From CAIKMD01 sp035277525 (GTDB lineage: Bacteria > Pseudomonadota > Alphaproteobacteria > ATCC43930 > CGMCC-115725), in the NCBI GenBank assembly GCA_035277525.1, contig DATEKH010000266.1:1-21935 (forward strand): a stretch of 21,935 nt of DNA, written 5' to 3'. A program made the position numbers and the translations under genes. Below are positions 7,972-15,601 of this stretch, in pieces; positions within the stretch are counted from its first letter, which is position 1; every line of letters starts with the position of its first letter. The notes under the pieces were generated by a model that did not search any database, had not been told where the DNA came from, and was given only the letters and a program-made list of their open reading frames with translations.

Positions 7972-8750
7972 GCCGCGCTGTGGATCCCGAGCGCTCGGCG
8001 GTAAAGCAGCTGCTTCAAGAGGCCCGCATTCCGGGCGACGGCGTTCTCTTCGTCCATTGCGCGTTCCGAAATCTCCGCGCCCGGGGCTTCGACGCCGATC
8101 GGTTCATCGACGCCCTGCTGGGAGAGAGGGAATCGGGCACTTTGGCGATGCCAGCCATGTCGTGGCGCATTGTCACGCCGGCAAACCCGTTCTTCGACGA
8201 ACTCGAAACGCCGTCCCATGTCGGCGTCCTCGCCGAGCGCTTCCGCACGCGCTTCGCAAGCCACCGCAGCCTTCACCCCACCCATTCCGTATCGGCCGCG
8301 GGGCCGCGCGCGGTCTATCTCACGGGCGGTCACCATCTCGAGGAGACGCCGGTCGGGCTGGAAAGCCCCTATGGCCGCGCGACGCGCGAAGACGCGTACG
8401 TCCTGATGCTCGGCATCGGATTGGAACGCTCGACAGCAATCCACCACGCGGAAGAGCGAATCGCCCCCCTTGTCTATCTCCATGGACCTGAGGCGGCCGA
8501 GCTTTATGAATGCCGCGCCCGCAATGGCACGGTGCACGCCGTGCGCCTCCGGCGACACTTGAAACTCAACCGCGACTTCCCCCAGTTCGAGGAGCCTTTG
8601 GCCCAGAGAGGGCAACTGGTGCGCGGCGATCTCGCGGGCACGCCCTGGCTCGCCGTTTCCCAGCGCGATCTCCTTGCCGAAGTGACCGCGGCGCTCGAGC
8701 GCGATCCTCGAGCCATCATCGCGCCGCCGGGCGCGCCCGTCATTCCGTGA
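7968..8750 (+). CDS. AAC(3)-family N-acetyltransferase, probably acting on an amino sugar
   Basis: This 260-residue protein matches the aminoglycoside 3-N-acetyltransferase (Antibiotic_NAT) fold: GVLFVHCAFRNL near the N-terminus, SGTLAMPAMSW, PSHVGVLAERFRTR, HPTHSVSAAGPRA (family catalytic region), ESPYGR, and LMLGIGLERSTAIHHAEE (acetyl-CoA and second conserved histidine region). The family acetylates amines from acetyl-CoA. Inside a glycan cluster, coupled to an O-acetyltransferase before it and a NUDIX enzyme after it, the natural substrate is more likely a nucleotide-linked amino sugar than an antibiotic. The start is the GTG at 7968 in a GTGA overlap with the previous stop. The frame is open further upstream only as antisense-like noise inside the previous gene. 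Its own stop overlaps the next GTG start. Confidence 0.83.
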   Translation: MSRAVDPERSAVKQLLQEARIPGDGVLFVHCAFRNLRARGFDADRFIDALLGERESGTLAMPAMSWRIVTPANPFFDELETPSHVGVLAERFRTRFASHRSLHPTHSVSAAGPRAVYLTGGHHLEETPVGLESPYGRATREDAYVLMLGIGLERSTAIHHAEERIAPLVYLHGPEAAELYECRARNGTVHAVRLRRHLKLNRDFPQFEEPLAQRGQLVRGDLAGTPWLAVSQRDLLAEVTAALERDPRAIIAPPGAPVIP

Positions 8751-9247
8751 CGCAATCGGCCAATTTCCCGCTGCTGGCGGGTACGGCGCCGCTCTACCCT
8801 GGTGACGCGGTGGCCGCACTCATCTTGGTTGAGGGCTCGGGATACTTGATGCAGCTTCGCGATTCGCGGCCCGATATCTGGTATCCAGGCCATTGGGGCC
8901 TCTTCGGCGGGGGTGTAGAACCTGGCGAGGATCCGCTCATGGCGCTTGCGCGCGAGCTCAAAGAAGAGCTCGAACTCGAGCTGCATGCGCCGGAGTTTTT
9001 TGCTGAATTCCATTTCGATTTGAGAGAACTCAAATTGGAACGCTATTTTCGCCGCTTCTACATCGTGCCGATTAGCCACGCAGTGGCCACCCGTCTCGTG
9101 TTGCATGAGGGGGCGGAAATGCAGATCTTCGCGGGCGAATCGATCTTGAGGGAACCCCGGGTGACGCCTTACGACAGTTTCGCGCTCTTTCTTCACTACA
9201 GCCGTCATCGACTCGCCCCGAAAGGGGCTTGCGGAATCCGCAACTGA
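8747..9247 (+). CDS. NUDIX hydrolase
   Basis: The product is 166 residues. The NUDIX box is visible: a glycine, five residues, Glu, seven residues, then RELKEELEL within the stretch starting GGGVEPGED (residues about 51-73). The usual glycine of the EExGU end is replaced by Glu. GHWGLFGGG just before the box and FYIVPI after it fit the fold. NUDIX enzymes in glycan loci often cleave nucleotide diphosphate sugars (GDP-mannose hydrolase type) or dNTPs; the exact substrate is open. The GTG start at 8747 overlaps the AAC(3)-like stop in a GTGA junction, the second such coupling in a row. It ends 34 bases before the radical SAM/SPASM gene. Confidence 0.82.
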   Translation: MTQSANFPLLAGTAPLYPGDAVAALILVEGSGYLMQLRDSRPDIWYPGHWGLFGGGVEPGEDPLMALARELKEELELELHAPEFFAEFHFDLRELKLERYFRRFYIVPISHAVATRLVLHEGAEMQIFAGESILREPRVTPYDSFALFLHYSRHRLAPKGACGIRN

Positions 9248-9281
9248 ATTTCTATAAGCCCGGGTAATGCGAGGAGCATCA

Positions 9282-10334
9282 ATGATGCGCGATTGGTCGA
9301 AAGCCGAGTGGGTCGACCCCGCCTACAATTGGAAGCCGTCGCCCGTACCAGATCTGCCGGACCGGCTTCTCATCGATTTCGCGACGCGCTGCAATCTGCG
9401 CTGTCCGATGTGCCCTGTTTGGGGATTGGAGGATGAGAGCCAGATCGACCCGCTGATCGGCGCGATGGACTTGGCCGCGGCGCGCAAACTGCTCGACGCC
9501 TTCACCAGCAAGAAGCCGATGGTTGCACCCAGCATCTATGGCGAGCCCCTGCTCATACCCAAGATGCGCGAGGTGCTGAGCGAGGTGAAGAAGCGCGGCA
9601 TGGCGCTGGCGCTCAACACCAATGGCCTTACCTTGACCGAGAGCATCGCCGAATTTTTCTGCGAGATCAAAGTCGACTCGGTGATGTTCAGCCTCGATGC
9701 GGTGACCAAGGAGACGCTGAAGAAGGTACGCAGCGTCGACAAGCTCGAAAAGATCGAGGCGGCGGTCTTTCGCCTCATGAAGGTGCGCGGTGACCGCGAA
9801 TATCCGCGCATCGGCGTGTCGTTCACGCGTCAGGACGACAATCGCCACGAAGAGGAGGCTTTCGTCGCACGCTGGGTGGGCGTCGTCGACGTGGTTCGCA
9901 TGGGGATCGTCTTCGAGGATGGCAAGTTCCCGGAGATGACGGAGCCTCCGAAACGCGTCGCCTGTCCGGTGATCTACAAGACCATGCCGATCCATCATGA
10001 CGGGAGCGTGCGGCTCTGCTGCCTCGACGGGCTGCGCGCGACCGATATGGGCAACGTCTTCAAGGAAGGCGTGCGAGAGGTCTGGCATGGCGAAGCTTTT
10101 GCTAAGGCACGCTATTATCACGAGACCGGCCAGTGGGACAAAGTGCCGTTTTGCAAGCCGTGTAACGGCTGGGCGCAATACGATTACGAGGAAGAGGTGC
10201 GCGACGGGCTCCTTATCCGCCGATCGCCGGAATACACTTATTACAACACGATCAATCGCCTCAAGAATTGGAAAGGCAATCTCCTCGGCGGGCACAGGCC
10301 TCCTTCGCCAGAGCTTGTGCGAGCAGCCGAGTAA
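9282..10334 (+). CDS. Radical SAM/SPASM domain enzyme
   Basis: About 350 residues. CNLRCPMC near residue 37 gives the CxxxCxxC cluster motif, followed by IYGEPLLIP, ALNTNGLTLT and SVMFSLDAVT of the radical SAM barrel. The C-terminal part has SPASM-type cysteines: VACPVIYKTM, HHDGSVRLCCLDG, then MGNVFKEGVREVWHG and FCKPCNGW, expected to bind one or two auxiliary Fe-S clusters. Family members include peptide-maturing enzymes and sugar-modifying dehydrogenases. No small precursor peptide gene is seen nearby, so a sugar or nucleotide-sugar substrate is more likely here. GAGGAG at 9271-9276 places the start at ATG 9282 or the adjacent ATG 9285; an ATG at 9267 precedes that site and is unlikely. 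Confidence 0.85.
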   Translation: MMRDWSKAEWVDPAYNWKPSPVPDLPDRLLIDFATRCNLRCPMCPVWGLEDESQIDPLIGAMDLAAARKLLDAFTSKKPMVAPSIYGEPLLIPKMREVLSEVKKRGMALALNTNGLTLTESIAEFFCEIKVDSVMFSLDAVTKETLKKVRSVDKLEKIEAAVFRLMKVRGDREYPRIGVSFTRQDDNRHEEEAFVARWVGVVDVVRMGIVFEDGKFPEMTEPPKRVACPVIYKTMPIHHDGSVRLCCLDGLRATDMGNVFKEGVREVWHGEAFAKARYYHETGQWDKVPFCKPCNGWAQYDYEEEVRDGLLIRRSPEYTYYNTINRLKNWKGNLLGGHRPPSPELVRAAE

Positions 10335-10343
10335 GGCTAGGAC

Positions 10344-11522
10344 GTGCCTCGCGGCGAACCCCATGCAGGAGTGGCGCTGCTGGTTTTCAAGCTGCGTACC
10401 GGCGGCTTAAGTTGGCTTTTCGATCGCCTGAAGCGCGAATGGCAGATGCCGACGACGAGGCTGGGCCGCTCCCTCTACCGTGGCGCGCGCCCGCTATCAC
10501 GCAGACGAAGGCGCATCGGCGGCGCTCCAACCGGAACGCTGTACGCTTTCTATGATCTCGGCATCGCGCCGATCACGTTCGACTTCCTCTGGTTTCTTGC
10601 GGGTGCCGAGATCGAGCGCCGGCGTCTCGCTCTTCCGACCATTCATGTGATCATCGTGCCTGGCCGCGAAGAGGGACTGCGTCGCGAACGAGAAGATTAC
10701 GACCGAGCAATCGACGCCCAAGAGCGTCGGCGTCGCATCGACTCTATCCTGATGCCCGCGGCGGCCTTACTGCCGACTGTCGCGGGAGTCGCAGCCGCCG
10801 CCACCCGCCTCGAAGCGGAGGAGATCCGCTGGAAGGCCGGACAGAGCGTGTTTCCTCCGAAATACGAAATCGGCGCTCCACTTTACACTGGCGCGCTTTT
10901 TTGCCTTGCAGCGCCGGCTGACACCCCAATTGCGAGCCTGCGCGCCGTTGCGTCCGACCTGAAGACGATCGACGAATGGCTTGCGGCGCATGGCGCTCAT
11001 GGCCGCGTCGTGACGATCACTCTGAGGGGCTACCGCTACATGCCCGCACGCAACAGCAATCTCACTGCATGGAGTACTTTTGCGCGACGTTTAACGAGTG
11101 AGGGCTACTGGCCGGTGGTCATCCCCGATACCGACCAGGTCATTGGAGGACTGCCCGCCGAGCTGGAGGGGCTTACCGTCGCGACCGAGGCCGCCATCAA
11201 TGTGCGACTGCGAATGGCGCTATACGAGCGCGCCTGGCTCAATCTCGGCGTCAATGGCGGACCCATGGGGCTTTGCTGGCTCAATGAACGGACGCGCTAC
11301 ATTACGTTCAAGATCCTTACGCAGGGAGTCCCGCAAGCCAGCGCCAGCTACGTCGCGTCACACGGCTTTGCTCTGGGCAAGTCACTGCCCTTCGCAACCG
11401 CTTTCCAAAAATGGGTATGGGAGGACGATGACTTGCCTGTGATCGAGCGCGAATTCGAGAAAATGGCTCGGCTGATCGACGAGCGGACATCTGCGCTAGA
11501 AAAGCCACGCGCCACAGCGTGA
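10344..11522 (+). CDS. Putative GT-B-like glycosyltransferase, weakly assigned
   Basis: This 392-residue protein is not confidently recognised. A basic N-terminal stretch rich in Arg is followed by YDLGIAPITFDFLWFLAGAE and HVIIVPGREEGLRRE, then a second half with VVTITLRGYRYMPARNSN, FARRLTSEGYWPVVIPDTD and LNLGVNGGPMGLCWL. The order (an alpha/beta domain, then a strand ending in Arg-rich R-Y-x-P-x-R-N-S-N, then a glycine-rich donor-site-like turn) resembles TIGR04372/GT9-like GT-B enzymes found in alphaproteobacterial glycan loci. The start is a GTG at 10344, 9 bases after the radical SAM/SPASM stop, with a weak AAGG upstream. The SIS isomerase follows after 25 bases. Assignment as a glycosyltransferase is an inference from overall pattern and context. 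Confidence 0.7.
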   Translation: MPRGEPHAGVALLVFKLRTGGLSWLFDRLKREWQMPTTRLGRSLYRGARPLSRRRRRIGGAPTGTLYAFYDLGIAPITFDFLWFLAGAEIERRRLALPTIHVIIVPGREEGLRREREDYDRAIDAQERRRRIDSILMPAAALLPTVAGVAAAATRLEAEEIRWKAGQSVFPPKYEIGAPLYTGALFCLAAPADTPIASLRAVASDLKTIDEWLAAHGAHGRVVTITLRGYRYMPARNSNLTAWSTFARRLTSEGYWPVVIPDTDQVIGGLPAELEGLTVATEAAINVRLRMALYERAWLNLGVNGGPMGLCWLNERTRYITFKILTQGVPQASASYVASHGFALGKSLPFATAFQKWVWEDDDLPVIEREFEKMARLIDERTSALEKPRATA

Positions 11523-11547
11523 TTCTGGTAACCGAGGGAGAACAGCG

Positions 11548-12132
11548 ATGGGGCACGCAAGAGCCTATCTCGACCAGGCAGGCGAAATATCCAAGAAGTT
11601 GGACGCTGAGGGAGTCGAAAGACTGGCGGCTGGGTTGGCCAGACTCAGAGAACGTGAGGGACGGCTATTCATCCTCGGCGTGGGAGGGAGTGCCGCCAAC
11701 GCCTGCCACGCGGTCAATGACTTCCGCAAGCTGTGCGGAATCGAGGCCTATGCGCCAACGGACAATGTTTCGGAACTGACCGCGCGTACCAACGACGAGG
11801 GATGGGAGACGGTCTTTGCAGCTTGGTTGAAAACCAGCCGTGCCTCGGCCAGGGACGCGATTTTGGTCTTCTCGGTCGGCGGCGGGAATCTCGAACGCAA
11901 TGTCTCAGCCAATATCGTCCGTGCCCTTGAATACGCGAAGGCGAACGGCCTGAAGGTGTTTGGTATCGTGGGTCGCGATGGCGGCTTTACCGCGAGAGTA
12001 GGCGACGAGGTCGTCGTCATCCCGACTGTCGATCCATCGCACGTGACGCCGCATACCGAAGCTTTCCAGGCGGTCGTTTGGCACTGCTTGGTCTCGCACC
12101 CCGAACTTCAGATCAATGAGACCAAGTGGTGA
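11548..12132 (+). CDS. SIS-domain sugar-phosphate isomerase, GmhA-like
   Basis: The product is 194 residues, the usual length of GmhA/DiaA-type proteins. The SIS fold is seen as LFILGVGGSAANACHAVNDF, a phosphate-binding loop with the GSA turn, then ILVFSVGGGNLERN (second phosphate loop), GLKVFGIVGRDGG and TPHTEAFQAVVWHCL. GmhA converts sedoheptulose 7-phosphate to D-glycero-D-manno-heptose 7-phosphate. Here the metal-site residues appear altered (H-x3-D instead of H-x3-E, and Glu where GmhA has Gln near the C-terminus), so the substrate may differ. The ATG is preceded by GAGGGAGA with good spacing. No heptose kinase or nucleotidyltransferase gene is present in the window. It is the sixth gene of the plus-strand run. 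Confidence 0.82.
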   Translation: MGHARAYLDQAGEISKKLDAEGVERLAAGLARLREREGRLFILGVGGSAANACHAVNDFRKLCGIEAYAPTDNVSELTARTNDEGWETVFAAWLKTSRASARDAILVFSVGGGNLERNVSANIVRALEYAKANGLKVFGIVGRDGGFTARVGDEVVVIPTVDPSHVTPHTEAFQAVVWHCLVSHPELQINETKW

Positions 12133-12220
12133 TGCGGTGCCGGCGATTGAGCACGCACGCACGCGCGATTGGTTCTCCGCCCGCGAGCGCTGATGAAACT
12201 GCGGCCAAGGCCGAACCGGG

Positions 12221-13294
12221 ATGATTGAACTTTATCGATATATTCTCGCTGCAGCCGTTGCGCAGACGCATCTTTGGCCGCTTGGGGCGGATTGGACCGG
12301 GCAAATCTCGGTTTTTGCGTTTTATACCCTCAGCGGGTATCTCATGACGCGGGTTCTCAATGATCGTTATGGCTTCACGTTGCGCGGAACGGGCGCATTT
12401 ATTCTTAATCGTATTCTACGCCTCTGGCCGGCCTATCTGGTGATTTTGAGTCTCGCGCTTGTTGCTCTCCGGTTTCTGCCCCTGAGCAATTTTTTCTTCT
12501 TAATTCGAATGCCCAAGAACCTCGAAGAGGTCGTCACTAACCTTACGATCGCGGGACAGGTAACGTTTGACTTTCTCCAGTGGCTTCCCCTCGCAAAACC
12601 GCTCGTTACCTCGTGGTCGCTCTCGATCGAGGTCTGTTCGTACGTGCTCTTGGCCTTTTGGTTCGCCAAATCATCGAGGCGTCTTTGGATGTTGGCGGCG
12701 CTCGGCGTGATAACGATGGCGATTTCGACCGGCTGGTGCGAGGTAAGTATCAATCCCGCCGCCTACGGTCCGTATTGCTTTCAGAACCGCTACGGCGTGA
12801 TTCAGGCGGGATTCGCGCCGTTCGCTTTTGGCGGGCTCTACCATTTCCATAGAAGGACGATTTCGCAGTGGATACTGGGGCATCGGCGGTCAACAGTGTG
12901 CCTAATAAGCGTTCTAGTCGGGACCATGTTCACCGGACCTGTTGTGACCACGACGATAGGGCCTTTCATTGGGGTGCCCCTTATGTGGATGCTTCTGGCG
13001 AATACGCGTGACGCCAATGCCACCAAAACCCAAGATTTCTTCGGCCGTGCCTCATATCATCTGTTTATCGCTCACATGCCGACGGGCGCTGTCTTGGCGA
13101 TCGGCTTCCATGTCCGCGCGCAGAGCATCGCTATTTACTTGGCCACGCTGGTAGTGTCGCTCGGCTTGAGCGTTTTTCTCGTGCCAATGGAACATTCTAT
13201 AAACAAGCTCAGACGTCGAATAGCACGAATTGAGCAGCGAGAGCCCTCAGCCGATACGATGCCCGCAATTCGTGCAACGGTTGACGTCCCTTAA
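12221..13294 (+). CDS. Acyltransferase 3 family membrane protein
   Basis: The product is 357 residues with about ten hydrophobic segments, typical of the OafA/YrhL acyltransferase 3 family that moves acetyl or other acyl groups onto membrane-borne glycans. Family features are ELYRYILAAAVAQTHLWP at the N-terminus, FYTLSGYLMTRVL, FILNRILRLWPAYLVI (conserved Arg-x-x-R region), TSWSLSIEVCSYVLL (the conserved E) and SYHLFIAHMP in a late helix. The C-terminus after about residue 325 is cytosolic and charged. It lies 88 bases after the isomerase gene and converges with fcl. The likely job is O-acylation of the finished or growing polysaccharide at the inner membrane. The start at 12221 has AAGG about 10 bases upstream. 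Confidence 0.85.
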   Translation: MIELYRYILAAAVAQTHLWPLGADWTGQISVFAFYTLSGYLMTRVLNDRYGFTLRGTGAFILNRILRLWPAYLVILSLALVALRFLPLSNFFFLIRMPKNLEEVVTNLTIAGQVTFDFLQWLPLAKPLVTSWSLSIEVCSYVLLAFWFAKSSRRLWMLAALGVITMAISTGWCEVSINPAAYGPYCFQNRYGVIQAGFAPFAFGGLYHFHRRTISQWILGHRRSTVCLISVLVGTMFTGPVVTTTIGPFIGVPLMWMLLANTRDANATKTQDFFGRASYHLFIAHMPTGAVLAIGFHVRAQSIAIYLATLVVSLGLSVFLVPMEHSINKLRRRIARIEQREPSADTMPAIRATVDVP

Positions 13295-13359
13295 GCGAAC
13301 GATCTGATAGTTTTCGTCCTTTGGTACGGGGCGCCGTGTTGAGCGCGGTCCATATCCAT

Positions 13360-13386
13360 GAGCGAAGGGCAAATTGCTTTCGGCTC
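13360..13386. terminator. Weak hairpin between convergent genes
   Basis: In the gap between the plus-strand acyltransferase and minus-strand fcl, GAGC-GAA pairs with TTC-GCTC arms with one bulge, around an inner GCAAATTGC palindrome. There is no T-run on either side and it reaches the fcl stop codon. It may act as a bidirectional terminator but the evidence is thin. Confidence 0.22.
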
Positions 13387-14338
13387 ATTTGGCTTCCGCC
13401 GCATTCTCAACGAACCAGCGATAGGCGTCGGCGAGGCCCTCGCGCAGCCGGATTTTGGGCTGCCAGCCGAACCCGCGCATGAGGCTCGTATCGAGCAGCT
13501 TGCGCGGCATGCCGTCGGGCTTATCGGTCGCATAGCGCAGCCGCCCCTTGAACCCGACGACTTCGGCCACGAGCGCCGCGAGCTCGGCGATGCTCACATC
13601 CTCGCCCCAGCCGATATTGACGTGGCTCTCGTCCGAATACCGCTCCATCAGGAAGATCAGCGCATCCGCAAGGTCGTTCACATGGAGGAATTCCCGCCGC
13701 GGTTTGCCGGTGCCCCAGATCTCGACCTCGGCCGCGCCGGTCGTCTTGGCGCGATGCGTCTTGGCGATGAGTGCCGGAATGACGTGGCTCGCCTGGAGAT
13801 CATAGGTGTCGCCCCGCCCGTAGAGATTGGTCGGCTGGGCCGAGATGAAATCGCTGCCATATTGCCGGCGATAGGCGGCGCAAAGCTTCAGCCCCGCGAT
13901 CTTGGCGATGGCATACCACTGATTGGTCGGCTCGAGCGCGCCGGTCAGCAGATGCTCCTCCTTCATCGGCTGCGGCGCGAGCCGCGGATAGATGCACGAG
14001 GAGCCGAGGAAGAGCAGCTTCTCGACACCCACCTGTCTCGCCGCCTCGATGAGGTTCCCCTCGATCATCATGTTGTCGTAGAGGAACTCGGCGGGTCTTG
14101 TGTCGTTGGCAAGAATCCCCCCGACTGTCGCAGCCGCAACGAACACGGTATCGGGCCGCGCCTTCTCCATCCACGCCTCGGTCTCTTTCTGGCGGCGCAG
14201 ATCGACCTCGGCATGGCTCGCCGTCAGGATCTCGCAATCGGCGCGCTGCAAGCGGCGGACGAGCGCGCTCCCCACCATGCCGCGATGGCCCGCGATGAAA
14301 ACGCGCTTTCCCTTGAGCGGATAGATCGGCGGAAGCAT
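13385..14338 (-). CDS. fcl: GDP-L-fucose synthase
   Basis: This is an extended short-chain dehydrogenase of 317 residues. It performs 3,5-epimerisation and 4-reduction of GDP-4-keto-6-deoxy-D-mannose with NADPH to give GDP-L-fucose. FIAGHRGMVGSALVRRL is the nucleotide-binding glycine motif, LFLGSSCIYPRLAPQPMKE with Ser-Cys and EPTNQWYAIAKIAGLKL carry the catalytic Ser, Tyr and Lys, and NLYGRGD, PRREFLHVNDLADA and NIGWGEDVSI are conserved in the family. The ATG at 14338 is chosen; a TTG at 14347 in a TTGA overlap with the gmd stop is an alternative. It is directly downstream of gmd on the same strand, so the two enzymes form a complete GDP-fucose module. It converges with the acyltransferase gene. 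Confidence 0.93.
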   Translation of the reverse strand: MLPPIYPLKGKRVFIAGHRGMVGSALVRRLQRADCEILTASHAEVDLRRQKETEAWMEKARPDTVFVAAATVGGILANDTRPAEFLYDNMMIEGNLIEAARQVGVEKLLFLGSSCIYPRLAPQPMKEEHLLTGALEPTNQWYAIAKIAGLKLCAAYRRQYGSDFISAQPTNLYGRGDTYDLQASHVIPALIAKTHRAKTTGAAEVEIWGTGKPRREFLHVNDLADALIFLMERYSDESHVNIGWGEDVSIAELAALVAEVVGFKGRLRYATDKPDGMPRKLLDTSLMRGFGWQPKIRLREGLADAYRWFVENAAEAK

Positions 14339-14343
14339 CCGGC

Positions 14344-15396
14344 TCAACTCGCCGAAGCCGCGCCGCGCGAAGCTGTCTTGAAGCCCGCCTGCTTCAGCGT
14401 GCGCTCCTGGCGCGCCAGGTCGAGATCATGCGCAACCATCGCCTTGATGAGCTCCTTGAAGCTCATGCGCGGTTTCCAGCCGAGCCGCGTGCGCGCCTTG
14501 GTCGGATCGCCCTGCAGAAAATCGACCTCGGTCGGGCGCAGATAGCGCGGATCGAACTCGATATATTTCTTCCAGTCGAGCCCAACCTCGGCAAACGCGA
14601 TCTCGACCATCTCGGCGACGCTGTAGGATTCGCCGGTGGCGATGACGTAGTCGTCGGGCTTGTCCTGCTGCAGCATCGCCCACATCGCCTCGACGTAATC
14701 GCCGGCAAAACCCCAATCGCGCTTGGCCTCGAGATTGCCGAGGAAGAGCTTCTCCTGCAGCCCTTCCTTGATGCGGCCGACCGCGCGCGTGACCTTGCGG
14801 GTCACGAAAGTCTCGCCGCGCCGCGGGCTCTCATGGTTGAAGAGAATTCCGTTGCAGATGAAGAGCCCGTAAGCCTCGCGATAATTGATCGCATACCAGT
14901 GCGCGGCGACCTTGCTCACGGCATAGGGGCTGCGCGGATAAAACGGCGTCAACTCGCTTTGCGGCGGCTTGGCCGCGCCGTACATCTCGGACGAGCCCGC
15001 CTGGTAGCAGCGCACCGGCTTGCCGCCATTGGCGGCATAGTCGCGAATCGTCTCAAGGAGGCGCAGCGTTCCGAGCGCGTCGACATCAGCGGTGTATTCC
15101 GGCACGTCGAACGAGACCCGAACATGGCTTTGCGCGCCGAGGTTATAAACCTCGTCGGGCTCGACTTTCTCGATCACCCGCCGGAGCGCCGTGCCATCCG
15201 TCAGATCGCCGTAGTGAAGGCTGAGGCTCGCCCCACCGACATGCGGGTCGTGATAGAGGTGATCGACCCTGTCGGTGTTGAAGAGGCTCGCGCGGCGCAG
15301 CATGCCGTGAACCTCGTAGCCCTTGCCGAGCAGGAATTCGGTCAGATACGACCCGTCCTGGCCCGTGACGCCGGTAATGAGAGCCCGCTTCGCCAT
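14344..15396 (-). CDS. gmd: GDP-mannose 4,6-dehydratase
   Basis: This 350-residue enzyme converts GDP-D-mannose to GDP-4-keto-6-deoxy-D-mannose using bound NADP. It has ALITGVTGQDGSYLTEFLL (glycine motif), MLRRASLFNTDRVDHLY (NADP and dimer loop), GAQSHVRVSF, AGSSEMYG (catalytic Ser-Ser-Glu), YPRSPYAVSKVAAHW (YxxxK), ILFNHESPRRGETFVTRK and RDWGFAGDYVEAMW, all hallmarks of GMD. The start is the ATG at 15396; the frame is open 39 codons further upstream but those codons are Arg/Gly-rich and not family-like. fcl follows with its start within 6-10 bases or overlapping the stop. The product feeds Fcl and possibly other GDP-6-deoxyhexose enzymes. Confidence 0.94.
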   Translation of the reverse strand: MAKRALITGVTGQDGSYLTEFLLGKGYEVHGMLRRASLFNTDRVDHLYHDPHVGGASLSLHYGDLTDGTALRRVIEKVEPDEVYNLGAQSHVRVSFDVPEYTADVDALGTLRLLETIRDYAANGGKPVRCYQAGSSEMYGAAKPPQSELTPFYPRSPYAVSKVAAHWYAINYREAYGLFICNGILFNHESPRRGETFVTRKVTRAVGRIKEGLQEKLFLGNLEAKRDWGFAGDYVEAMWAMLQQDKPDDYVIATGESYSVAEMVEIAFAEVGLDWKKYIEFDPRYLRPTEVDFLQGDPTKARTRLGWKPRMSFKELIKAMVAHDLDLARQERTLKQAGFKTASRGAASAS

Positions 15397-15601
15397 CGCT
15401 CGCTCGACCTGTCTTGCCGGGCGGCCGCGTCCGCGCGTCGCCGCCTTGCGCCCCACTTGACTTAGCTGATATTCCCGGGCTCCGCCAAGGGGGCACGGAC
15501 GCAATCGCCCCAATCCTTGTTAGAATGCCGGGAAGCGATGAATTAACCTTGAATGTCGGTCAAGCGATTGGCCGGGTTGGGTAAGTGGGGAGGCCGAGTC
15601 C
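15397..15601. promoter_or_regulatory. Divergent promoter region between gmd-fcl and oxaloacetate decarboxylase
   Basis: These 205 bases lie between divergent start codons, so both transcripts should begin here. I found no -35/-10 pair good enough to name on either strand. A strong ribosome site GGGGAGG (15587-15593) sits 8 bases before the plus-strand ATG at 15602; the gmd side has only a weak AGG. Confidence 0.4.

Noticed and set aside
7968..8750. Antibiotic resistance gene (aminoglycoside acetyltransferase)
   Set aside because: The fold matches AAC(3) but the gene is coupled to sugar-modifying genes and there is no mobile element; a sugar substrate is more likely.
12148..12170. Short GCAC/GCGC repeat run as a CRISPR-like or mobile repeat
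   Set aside because: Only a few units of a simple repeat, no spacers and no flanking genes of that type.
13358..15465. Long plus-strand open frames antisense to fcl and gmd
   Set aside because: They arise from high-GC codon bias of the real minus-strand genes; they have no domain features, while the minus strand shows full GMD and Fcl motifs.
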